Assembly (NCBI GenBank): GCA_963851295.1
Contig: CAWKOS010000002.1
Coordinates: forward strand, 372,001 to 436,000
Reading direction: 5' to 3'
Length of the DNA: 64,000 bases
Origin: JAOPZW01 sp963851295
Lineage (GTDB): Bacteria > Actinomycetota > Thermoleophilia > Solirubrobacterales > Solirubrobacteraceae
A model generated the notes under the pieces. It ran no database searches. It saw only the letters and a list, made by a program, of their open reading frames with translations, and had not been told where the DNA came from. Made by a program: the position numbers and the translations under genes. The stretch's first letter is position 1; each line of letters opens with the position of its first letter. Shown piece by piece: positions 8,811 through 16,115 of this stretch.

Positions 8811-9197
8811 GGCGGCGAGGACCGTAGCCCAGCGCTCGCCGGCGCCACCAGGGAGCTACCCGTACGGCGCAGCGCGGGCTCGACGGGCGGCGGTGTTCGA
8901 CGTCTGACAGGTTGACTGCCCCGGCGGGCGGTTGGACGGTTGAGAACGCTCTCCGGTGAAACACCTCCTCCGACAGACGATGGGCCAGAGCATCGAACCG
9001 ACCCCTTCGGGGGCGAGCACGAGGCCGGCGCGTTCGGGGGAACGCGGCGTCACTCGTGGCCAAGATCGTCGGCGCGGCGGCAGGTACGGCCCAGCTGCCC
9101 ACGGCGGAAGCGGACATCCTGCCGTCCCGCTCCGCTTGGCGGCGTAGACCGCCGCGCCGGCGCTCGCATCGGCCCGCGCACTACCGTGGGCGCCCGC
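8811..9197. promoter_or_regulatory. 387-base divergent intergenic region with three hairpins
   Basis: It lies between the ABC-F gene (minus) and rsmB (plus), and I see no coding signal. It holds a UUCG-type hairpin (CCCC TTCG GGGG, 9002-9013), GCGTTC gggg GAACGC (9030-9045), and GCGGCG-5nt-CGCCGC near 9140. A possible rsmB -10, TACCGT (9182-9187), ends ten bases before its ATG. On the minus strand the region would form a leader of up to about 380 bases for ABC-F. Several ABC-F genes are known to use attenuator leaders, but that is not shown here. Confidence 0.4.
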
Positions 9198-10388
9198 ATG
9201 GCGTCCACCGTCAGCCCCGCCCGCCGCGCCGCGCACGCCGTGGTGCTGCGCACGCTGACGCAGGGCGCCTTCGCCGACCGGGCGCTGCACGGCGAGGCCC
9301 GTGGCCTGGAGGCGCGCGACCGCTCGCTGGCCAAGCAGCTCGCGTTCGGGACGGTCCAGCGGCGGCTGACGCTCGACCACGTCATCGATGCCCACGTCGA
9401 CCGCGAGCTCGAGCCGCGCGTCCGCGCGGCGCTGCAGCTCGGGCTCTTCCAGCTCCTGTTCCTGGACGGCGTCGCGCCGCACGCGGCGATCGGCGAGGCG
9501 GTCGAGCTCGCCAAGCCGAGCCCGGGCCACCGGCTCGTCAACGCCGTCCTGCGGCGGGTGCAGCGCGAGGGCGTCGAGCTGCCCTCCGACGCCACGCCCG
9601 AGGGCGCCGCGATCCGCCACTCGCACCCACTGTGGCTGGTCGAGCTGTGGTGGGACTGGCTGGGGCCGCAGGACACCCGCGCGCTGCTGGCGGCCGACAA
9701 CGAGCCCGCCGAGCTCGCGCTGCGCGTCAACGCGCTCGTCGACTACGACCTCGACGACGTGCCCGGCCGCCGTGAGGACGAGGCGATCGTCGTCGAGGGC
9801 CCGCTCGACGCGCTCGGCCACCCCGGCTACGCCGCCGGCGCCTTCACGCCGCAGTCGCGCGCCAGCCAGCTCGTCTCCCGGATCGTCGACCCCGCGCCGG
9901 GCGAGCGCGTCCTGGATCTCTGCGCGGCGCCGGGCGGCAAGACGACCCACCTCGCGGCGCTCATGGAGGGCCGCGGCGAGGTCGTGGCCGTCGAGCGCCA
10001 CCCGCAGCGCGCGCGGGCGCTCGAGGCGACCGCGCGGCGCCTGCGCGCCGCCAACGTCACCGTCGTCACCGCCGACGCCAAGGCCTTCGACGGCGACGGG
10101 AGCTTCGATCGCGTGCTCCTCGACGCCCCGTGCTCGGGCCTGGGGACGCTGCGCTCGCACCCGGACCTGCGCTGGCGCGCGAGCCCCGAGCAGATCGAGC
10201 GCCTGGCCGTCGAGCAGGACGCGCTGCTGGCCTCGGCGCGGCGCGCGCTGGCGCCCGCGGGACGGCTCGTCTACTCGGTCTGCACCCTCTCGCCGCGCGA
10301 GGAGCGGCTGGTGACAGACGCCGTGCAGCGCACCCTCCCGCACGTCGCCGGGACCGACGGCTTCTATATTGCCCGCGATGGAGGGTGA
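9198..10388 (+). CDS. rsmB: 16S rRNA m5C methyltransferase, RsmB family
   Basis: 396 residues from ATG 9198. An N-terminal NusB-like RNA-binding domain (about 1-130) is followed by a SAM-dependent RNA cytosine methyltransferase domain. SAM motif LDLCAAPGGKTTHLA lies near 235-250. The proline-cysteine motif DAPCSGLG is near 310 and the second cysteine is in YSVCTLS near 360. Predicted to methylate C967 of 16S rRNA (E. coli numbering). The stop overlaps the zinc-ribbon gene start by 11 bases. Confidence 0.9.
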   Translation: MASTVSPARRAAHAVVLRTLTQGAFADRALHGEARGLEARDRSLAKQLAFGTVQRRLTLDHVIDAHVDRELEPRVRAALQLGLFQLLFLDGVAPHAAIGEAVELAKPSPGHRLVNAVLRRVQREGVELPSDATPEGAAIRHSHPLWLVELWWDWLGPQDTRALLAADNEPAELALRVNALVDYDLDDVPGRREDEAIVVEGPLDALGHPGYAAGAFTPQSRASQLVSRIVDPAPGERVLDLCAAPGGKTTHLAALMEGRGEVVAVERHPQRARALEATARRLRAANVTVVTADAKAFDGDGSFDRVLLDAPCSGLGTLRSHPDLRWRASPEQIERLAVEQDALLASARRALAPAGRLVYSVCTLSPREERLVTDAVQRTLPHVAGTDGFYIARDGG

Positions 10389-10596
10389 CCTTGGGCTGAA
10401 GTGCCCATCGTGCTCGGAGCCCTGGCTGCGACCCACGAACCTCGCCGGCCGGTATCGGTGCGTCTACTGCCTGCACCGCTTCGAGCTGCGCTCGGTGTGC
10501 CCCGACTGCGGGGAGCACTCGACGATCGTGCGCATGTCGAGCACCGCGACCCTCACCTGCAACCACTGCAACGGCTCGATGCTCGTCGAGATATGA
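10378..10596 (+). CDS. small zinc-ribbon protein (YfgJ-like)
   Basis: 72 residues from ATG 10378; a TTG three codons earlier is less likely. Four CxxC knuckles (CPSC, CVYC, CPDC, CNHC) make two zinc ribbons, with YRCVYCLHRFELRSVCPDCG in the centre. The layout resembles the small E. coli protein YfgJ, whose role is unclear. It sits between rsmB and rpe, overlapping both (11 bases upstream, ATGA downstream), so it is part of that operon. Confidence 0.75.
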   Translation: MEGDLGLKCPSCSEPWLRPTNLAGRYRCVYCLHRFELRSVCPDCGEHSTIVRMSSTATLTCNHCNGSMLVEI

Positions 10597-11243
10597 GGCG
10601 CCGGATCGCCCCCTCGATCCTGGCGGCCGACTTCGGGGCGCTGCGCGAGCAGGTCGCCGCCGTCGTCGACGCCGGCGCCGGCGTCATCCACATCGACATC
10701 ATGGACGGCCACTTCGTGCCCACCCTGTCGATGGGGCCCTCGGCGGTCTCCGCCCTGCGCGACTTCGACGTGCTGCTCGACGTCCACCTCATGGTCGAGC
10801 GCCCCGAGCGCCACGTCGAGGCCTTCGCCGACGCCGGCGCCAACAACATCATCGTCCACTACGAGGCCACGCCGCACGTCCACAAGGCCGTGGAGGCGAT
10901 CAGGGACGCCGGCTGCAACGCCGGGGTCGCGCTCACGCCCTCGACGCCCGTCGAGGCGCTCTCGGAGATCCGCGGCGAGCTGTGGTCGGCGCTCTGCATG
11001 ACGGTCAACCCGGGCTGGGGAGGCCAGAAGTTCATCCCCGCCTCGCTGGACAAGATCCGGCGGCTGCGGGCGCTGATCGGGCCCGGCGTCGAGCTCGAGG
11101 TCGACGGCGGCATCGACGCCGAGACGGCCGGTCCGTGCGCCGAGGCGGGCGCGACGCTCTTCGTCGCTGGAACGAGCGTGTTCGGAACCCAGGAGCCCGG
11201 GGCAGCCTTCCGCCAGATTGCCGCCGCGGCCGGGTGTAGCTAG
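10593..11243 (+). CDS. rpe: ribulose-phosphate 3-epimerase
   Basis: 216 residues from ATG 10593, inside ATGA with the previous stop. Interconverts ribulose 5-phosphate and xylulose 5-phosphate. TIM-barrel motifs are complete: SILAADF, HIDIMDGHFVP (metal His and catalytic Asp), LDVHLMVE, MTVNPGWGGQKFI, ELEVDGGI and FVAGTSVFG. Length is normal. The priA-fmt-rsmB-rpe-rib order is a known actinobacterial neighbourhood, here interrupted by inserted genes. Confidence 0.96.
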   Translation: MRRRIAPSILAADFGALREQVAAVVDAGAGVIHIDIMDGHFVPTLSMGPSAVSALRDFDVLLDVHLMVERPERHVEAFADAGANNIIVHYEATPHVHKAVEAIRDAGCNAGVALTPSTPVEALSEIRGELWSALCMTVNPGWGGQKFIPASLDKIRRLRALIGPGVELEVDGGIDAETAGPCAEAGATLFVAGTSVFGTQEPGAAFRQIAAAAGCS

Positions 11244-11287
11244 CCGTATGCAGGGACCCTGAGGAACGGACGACAATCCTTTTACAC

Positions 11288-11638
11288 GTGGGCACCACTG
11301 TTCTCATCGTCGACGATCACCCCACCTTCCGGGCCACAGCGCGGATGCTGCTGGAGGCTGAGGGTTACGACGTGATCGGCGAGGCGCCGGACGGTACGAC
11401 GGCCATCATGGAGGCGTCCCGCCTGCACCCCGATCTGGTGCTGCTCGACGTCAACCTGCCGGACCTCGACGGCTTCCAGGTCGCCGAGCGGATCACCGCC
11501 CACAACGGCGCTCCTGCCGTGGTGCTCACCTCCAGCCGCGATTCGTCCGACTTCGGCCCTCTCGTATCCGGCAGCGGCGCCCGGGGCTTCATCTCCAAGG
11601 GCGACCTCTCCGGGGCGGCCATCGCCGAGCTGCTGTAG
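11288..11638 (+). CDS. stand-alone response regulator receiver domain
   Basis: 116 residues from GTG 11288. A complete receiver domain: acidic pair D9/D10, phospho-acceptor D54 (LLDVNLP), T81 and K104 (GFISK). It ends right after the last helix with no output domain. The histidine kinase follows ten bases later and a full NarL-type regulator comes after it. It may be a phosphate sink or competitor for that kinase, or a remnant of a longer regulator; the clean end favours a functional single-domain protein. Confidence 0.8.
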   Translation: MGTTVLIVDDHPTFRATARMLLEAEGYDVIGEAPDGTTAIMEASRLHPDLVLLDVNLPDLDGFQVAERITAHNGAPAVVLTSSRDSSDFGPLVSGSGARGFISKGDLSGAAIAELL

Positions 11639-11647
11639 GGGCGACCC

Positions 11648-13405
11648 GTGCTCGGCCTGCGCCGCGCCCTGCTCGCCCTCTTCGCCCTCGGGGTGGCGTT
11701 CGCGGGCCTCGACGTCGCCCTCGCGCTGACCTCGACCCACGAGCAGCACAAGCTCGTCACGGCGCTGCTCGGCCCGCTCATCGGGCTGAGCTTCATCGGC
11801 ACCGGCGTCTTCGCCTGGTGGCGACGGCCGCTGAACCGCTTCGGCCTGCTCATGACGGGCGTCGGCTTCGCCTGGTTCCTGGCGGGGCTGACCGAGTCCA
11901 ACAACTCGACCGTCTACACGATCGGCAGCTACATCGAGCCGCTCTATCTGGTGATCGTCATCCAGATGGTGCTCTCGTTCCCGACGGGGCGCCTGGAGAC
12001 CTTCGCCCAGCGCGCGACGATCACCGCCGGCTACCTCGACGTCCTCGCCGTCCGCCTGCCCTTCTTCCTGCTCGGCGGCGACATCTCCTCCGACGTCCAC
12101 GGCCCGCGGCCCGACAACGTCTTCGCGATCGTCGACGCCCCCGACCTCGCCGACGTCTTCGACTACACGGCGACCTTCATCGCGGTCGTCATCCTGGTCT
12201 CGACGCTCGTGCTCCTGGTGCGAAAGCGCCAGGCGGCGACGCCGCCCCAGCGCCGCGCGCTGGCGCCGATGCTGTGGACGGGCCTGGCGCTCGTGCTGCT
12301 GCTGGGCATCGCCTTCCTCATCGACGTGCTCGGGCTGCCCAGCGAGATCGGCGACCTCGCCGGCCTGCTGGCGCTGATCGCCTTCGCCATCCTGCCCTTC
12401 GCCTTCCTCGCCGGGCTCGTGCGCAGCCGCTACTCGCGCGCCGGGGCGGTCGGCGAGCTCATCGAGCGCCTCAACAACCCGGAGGCCGACCGTTCGCTGG
12501 GCCTCGCGCTGGCTGACGCGCTCGGCGACAGCTCGCTCAAGCTCGTCTACTGGCGCCCGTCGGTGGGCCACTACGTCACCTACGACGGGCGCGCGGTCGA
12601 GCTGCCCGCGCCGGGCTCGGGGCGGGCGGTGACCGAGGTCGAGCGCGAGGGGATCCGCGTCGGGGCGATCATCCACGACGCCTCGCTGGCCGACGAGCCC
12701 GGCCTCGTGCGCGCCGTGGCGGCCTCGGCGGCCCTGGCGCTGGAGAACGAGCGCCTGGAGGCCGAGCTGCGCGCGCGCCTGGACGAGCTGCAGACCTCGC
12801 GCTCGCGCCTGGTCGAGGTCTCGATGTTCGAGCGCCGGCGCCTGGAGCGCGATCTGCACGACGGCGCGCAGCAGCGCCTGGTCGCCTTGTCGCTGCAGCT
12901 CGGGCTCGCCAAGCGGCGCCTGGAGGAGGGCGAGGACGGCGCCGCGGGCGCCATGCTCGACGCCGCGCGCGACGAGCTCGCCCGGGCCCTGGAGGAGCTG
13001 CGCGAGCTTGCGCGGGGGATCCATCCGGCCGTCCTGACCGACCGCGGGCTGGAGGCCGCGCTCGAGGCTCTCGCCGAGCGGGCCCCGCTACCGGTTAGTC
13101 TCGACCAGATGCCAGCCGAACGACTGCCCGCACCGGTCGAGGCTGCCGCCTACTTCGTGGTGGCGGAGGCGCTGACGAACGTCGTCAAGTACGCCGGTGC
13201 CTCGACCGCGGCCGTGCGCATCGCGCGCAACGGCGCCTACGCGGTCGTGGAGGTTCGCGACGACGGCGTCGGGGGCGCCGACCCGGCCACCGGCACCGGC
13301 CTGCGGGGCCTCGCCGACCGGCTTGCGGCGCTCGACGGCTGGCTCGAGGTCCACTCGCCCCCCGGGGAGGGCACGACCGTGAGGGCCGAGGTCCCGTGCG
13401 CGTAG
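11648..13405 (+). CDS. membrane sensor histidine kinase, NarL/LiaS type
   Basis: 585 residues from GTG 11648. The N-terminal sensor has about seven to eight hydrophobic helices (within about 5-260). A GAF-like region, a coiled coil and a HisKA_3 domain follow, with the phospho-accepting His near 404 (ERDLHDGAQQRL). The ATPase domain has EALTNVVKYAG, DDGVGGAD and GTGLRGLADR. The ligand is unknown; the polytopic N-terminus suggests a membrane or lipophilic signal. It overlaps the response regulator gene by 10 bases. Confidence 0.9.
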   Translation: MLGLRRALLALFALGVAFAGLDVALALTSTHEQHKLVTALLGPLIGLSFIGTGVFAWWRRPLNRFGLLMTGVGFAWFLAGLTESNNSTVYTIGSYIEPLYLVIVIQMVLSFPTGRLETFAQRATITAGYLDVLAVRLPFFLLGGDISSDVHGPRPDNVFAIVDAPDLADVFDYTATFIAVVILVSTLVLLVRKRQAATPPQRRALAPMLWTGLALVLLLGIAFLIDVLGLPSEIGDLAGLLALIAFAILPFAFLAGLVRSRYSRAGAVGELIERLNNPEADRSLGLALADALGDSSLKLVYWRPSVGHYVTYDGRAVELPAPGSGRAVTEVEREGIRVGAIIHDASLADEPGLVRAVAASAALALENERLEAELRARLDELQTSRSRLVEVSMFERRRLERDLHDGAQQRLVALSLQLGLAKRRLEEGEDGAAGAMLDAARDELARALEELRELARGIHPAVLTDRGLEAALEALAERAPLPVSLDQMPAERLPAPVEAAAYFVVAEALTNVVKYAGASTAAVRIARNGAYAVVEVRDDGVGGADPATGTGLRGLADRLAALDGWLEVHSPPGEGTTVRAEVPCA

Positions 13406-14040
13406 TCCTGGCCGACGACAGCATGCTGCTGCGCGAGGGCGTCGCGCGGCTGCTCGAGGAGGCGGGCATGGAGGTCGTCGCCCAGGCCGGCGACGGCGAG
13501 GACCTGCTGCGCAAGGTCGGCGCCCACAAGCCCGACGTCGCGATCGTCGACGTGCGCATGCCGCCGACGCACACCGACGAGGGCCTGCGCGCCGCCGCCG
13601 AGATCCGCGACAAGCACCCCGACACCGGCGTCCTCGTCCTCTCGCAGTACATCGAGGAGGCCTACGCGATGGAGCTGCTGAGCTCCAACGCCGAGGGCGT
13701 GGGCTACCTGCTCAAGGACCGCGTCGCCGACCTCGAGCGCTTCATCGACGCCGTCAAGCGCGTGGGGGAGGGCGGCAGCGCCCTGGACCCGGAGGTCGTC
13801 TCGCGCCTGCTCGGGCGCCGTCGCCAGGCCGACCCGCTGGCCGAGATCTCGCCGCGCGAGCGCGAGGTGCTGGCCCTGATGGCCGAGGGCCGCTCCAACC
13901 ACGCGATCGCTACCGAGCTCGTCGTCACCGAGCGCGCGGTCGAGAAGCACGTCACGAGCATCTTCAACAAGCTCAACCTGCCGCCGACCGCCGATGACCA
14001 TCGGCGGGTGCTGGCGGTGCTGACGTACCTGCGGGCCTAG
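13396..14040 (+). CDS. NarL/LuxR-family response regulator
   Basis: 214 residues from GTG 13396. Receiver domain with D7/D8, D52 (IVDVRMP), S83 and K107 (GYLLKD). The C-terminal LuxR HTH has ISPREREVLALMAEG and AIATELVVTERAVEKHV. It is the partner of the kinase just upstream. Its targets are unknown. The transcription unit ends here, before two large palindromes. Confidence 0.92.
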   Translation: MRVVLADDSMLLREGVARLLEEAGMEVVAQAGDGEDLLRKVGAHKPDVAIVDVRMPPTHTDEGLRAAAEIRDKHPDTGVLVLSQYIEEAYAMELLSSNAEGVGYLLKDRVADLERFIDAVKRVGEGGSALDPEVVSRLLGRRRQADPLAEISPREREVLALMAEGRSNHAIATELVVTERAVEKHVTSIFNKLNLPPTADDHRRVLAVLTYLRA

Positions 14041-14088
14041 GTGTAAGACCCGAGCACGTTGCTCCGCGTCCCCGCCGCCGGCGTGGGC

Positions 14089-14230
14089 GCGAACAGCTCA
14101 CCGAGGGAGGCCAGCCCGCCGCGTCGCTGGCCCCCGGGGGGCGCCGAACGTCGGTCTTCCCCCGTCCACACGGGGTATAACCGACGTTCGACCCACGGGG
14201 CACCGATCCGTTCCTCGGTGAGCTGTTCGC
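14089..14230. repeat. nested palindrome NP-1
   Basis: Three nested stems. The outer arm GCGAACAGCTCACCGAGG (14089-14106) pairs perfectly with 14213-14230 (18 bp). The middle arm CGAACGTCGGT (14145-14155) pairs with 14180-14190 (11 bp). The inner arm CCCCGT (14160-14165) pairs with ACGGGG (14170-14175) over a CCAC loop. A symmetric 4x4 internal loop separates the middle and inner stems. It lies between convergent genes. The outer arm recurs in NP-4 (49.3 kb), so this is a dispersed family rather than a chance terminator. No protein frame is convincing in 14041-14642. Confidence 0.85.
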
Positions 14231-14291
14231 ATCCAACGGGCGTCACAGCGACCCGGCACCCCGAACAACGTGCTCAGGAACTCCATCTAGG

Positions 14292-14633
14292 GCTCCGCGG
14301 GCGCGTCTCCGCCGGCGCTTGGCGGCGCCGCGCGGCCAAATCACCGAGGGAGAGAGGAGCCGGCGGTGGTGCGGGGCGCGTGCGGCTCCGCCGTCGCGTG
14401 CGTCTGTCTACGCAGTCCGCGCGCGTTTCGTCGCACTCTGGCGAGCGCTCCGAGGGGGTGCGTCGTCTTAGCGAACTATGGGTTCGCTTAAAGCGCGCAC
14501 CCCCGCAGCAGCGCGCGGTGCCCGCGCCCCGGCGCCGGTGGAGCCGCGGGCGCCCCGCACCCCCGCCGGCTCCTCTCTCCCTCGGTGCCCTGGCCGCGCA
14601 GCGCCGCGAGCGCCGCGAAAACGCCCGCGGAGC
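14292..14633. repeat. giant nested palindrome NP-2 (about 340 bases)
   Basis: Left and right halves are reverse complements over about 88 bases with few mismatches. GCTCCGCGGGCG (14292-14303) pairs with 14622-14633. GCGCGGCCA pairs with the segment at 14592-14600. A 38-base arm (14342-14379) pairs with 14550-14587 with one mismatch. Inside, GGGGGTGCG (14454-14462) pairs with 14496-14504, and AGCGAAC (14470-14476) pairs with GTTCGCT (14482-14488), separated by 7x7 internal loops. The outer arm contains CACCGAGGG, as in NP-1 and NP-4. It fills the gap up to the stop of the convergent methyltransferase gene. Confidence 0.85.
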
Positions 14634-14642
14634 ACACCCGCC

Positions 14643-15284
14643 TCAAGGCCGCCGCGCGCTCCCGAGGATCCGCGGCGCCACCGGCGCCGCCATCGCCGCG
14701 GGGCGGAAGGAGAAGCGCTCGCGGCGCTCGAGCTCGAAGCCGGCGTCCACGATCGCCGCCTCCGTGTCGCGCCCGGTGTGGCAGCCGCCGTTGACGCGCG
14801 GCCACCAGGTCGCGTCGAGCGCCCGCTGCAGCGCCGCCAGCCGCGCCGAGCGCGCGCGGACGTGCTCGAAGAAGCGAAGCTCGCCGCCAGGGCGGATCAC
14901 CCGTGCGAGCTCGCCGAGCGCCGCCGCCGGGTCCTCGACGCTGCACAGCACGCCCGCGACCACGCCGGCGTCCATCGATGCGTCATCGAAGGGCAGCCGG
15001 TCGGCCACGGCGTCGACGACGCGCACCGGGATCGCCGCGTCGGCTGCGGCCCGCGCCGCCAGCGTGCGCAGGTGCGGCTCGGGCTCGACGGCGACGAGCT
15101 CGTCGACCTCGGGCGGGTAGTGGGCGAAGCTCACGCCCGTGCCGGCGCCGACCTCGACGACGCGCCCGCGCAGGCCCGCGAGCAGCCGCCGGCGGTGCTC
15201 GGCGCCGCCCTTGCGCTCCTCGAGCGCTGAGGCGCGGGCGAGCAGGCGGGCGAAGATCGGGTGGCGGACGGTGTCGGTGGCCAT
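14643..15284 (-). CDS. class I SAM-dependent methyltransferase
   Basis: 213 residues from ATG 15284. SAM-binding motif I VVEVGAGTGVSFAHY (about 44-58), the acidic end of strand 2 VAVEPEP, then LPFDDASMDAGVVAGVLCSV and RVIRPGGELRFFEHVRA. It resembles small-molecule or lipid methyltransferases of the UbiE/PmtA type; the substrate is unknown. It is divergent from the ABC exporter (94 bases between starts). Its stop lies ten bases from the end of NP-2. Confidence 0.82.
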   Translation of the reverse strand: MATDTVRHPIFARLLARASALEERKGGAEHRRRLLAGLRGRVVEVGAGTGVSFAHYPPEVDELVAVEPEPHLRTLAARAAADAAIPVRVVDAVADRLPFDDASMDAGVVAGVLCSVEDPAAALGELARVIRPGGELRFFEHVRARSARLAALQRALDATWWPRVNGGCHTGRDTEAAIVDAGFELERRERFSFRPAAMAAPVAPRILGSARRP

Positions 15285-15378
15285 CGCTGAAGGATCCCGA
15301 AAACTGGGGAGTCCCCTAGGGGACCGGGTACGGCCACCCGTACCTCGGGCCGCCGGTGCAAGTGGCACATTGCGGATC

Positions 15379-16113
15379 ATGAACGTGTCCGAGCCCCTCC
15401 TGGTGTCGGCCGCCGACGTCGTGCGTGTGTACGGCGAAGGCGAGGCCGCGGTCCGCGCCCTCGACGGCATCACCGTCGGGTTTCCGGCGGGACGCTTCAC
15501 GGCGATCATGGGGCCTTCGGGCTCCGGCAAGTCGACCCTCATGCACATCCTCGCCGGCCTCGACCGGCCGACGAGCGGATCGGTCGTGCTCGACGGCGTC
15601 GAGCTGGTCGACCTCGACGACAAGCGCCTGACCAACCTGCGCCGCGACAAGGTCGGGTTCGTCTTTCAGTCCTTCAACCTGCTGCCCGTCCTCGACGCCC
15701 GCGAGAACATCGTGCTGCCGATTTCGATCGCCGGGCGCAAGCCCGACGAGGAGTGGCTGACCCGGCTCATCGACAGCGTCGGCCTCGCCGACCGCCTGAC
15801 CCACCGCCCGGCCGAGCTCTCCGGCGGCCAGCAGCAGCGCGTCGCCGTCGCGCGCGCGCTCGCGTCGCGGCCGGCGGTCATCTTCGCCGACGAGCCGACC
15901 GGCAACCTCGACTCGAAGTCCTCGGGCGAGCTGCTGGCGCTGCTGCGCAACGCGGTCGACGAGCTCGGCCAGACGGTGATCATGGTCACCCACGACGCGG
16001 TCGCCGCCTCCTACGCCGACCGCCTGCTCGTGCTCGGCGACGGGCGCATCGTCCACGACGGCCAGGCCGCCACCGCCGACGACGTCCTCGACCTCATGAA
16101 GGCGGTCGGCTAG
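15379..16113 (+). CDS. ABC exporter ATP-binding protein, MacB/LolD type
   Basis: 244 residues from ATG 15379. Walker A GPSGSGKST, Q-loop VFQSFNLLPVL, signature LSGGQQQRVAVARAL, Walker B VIFADEPTGNLDS and switch His MVTHD. The ADEPTGNLDS form is typical of the MacB/LolD/FtsE group, which drives mechanotransmission rather than transport through the membrane domains. It pairs with the permease two bases downstream. Confidence 0.92.
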   Translation: MNVSEPLLVSAADVVRVYGEGEAAVRALDGITVGFPAGRFTAIMGPSGSGKSTLMHILAGLDRPTSGSVVLDGVELVDLDDKRLTNLRRDKVGFVFQSFNLLPVLDARENIVLPISIAGRKPDEEWLTRLIDSVGLADRLTHRPAELSGGQQQRVAVARALASRPAVIFADEPTGNLDSKSSGELLALLRNAVDELGQTVIMVTHDAVAASYADRLLVLGDGRIVHDGQAATADDVLDLMKAVG

Positions 16114-16115
16114 CC

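Noticed and set aside
8811..9197. RNase P, SRP, tmRNA or 6S RNA gene
   Set aside because: None of the conserved core motifs of these RNAs could be found on either strand.
14151..14200. tRNA-like GTTCGACCC motif in NP-1
   Set aside because: The surrounding sequence cannot form acceptor, D and anticodon arms; it is part of the nested palindrome.
14041..14642. Integron attC-like site or CRISPR
   Set aside because: Palindromic, but there are no direct repeats with spacers and no GTTRRRY core sites; the build does not match attC.
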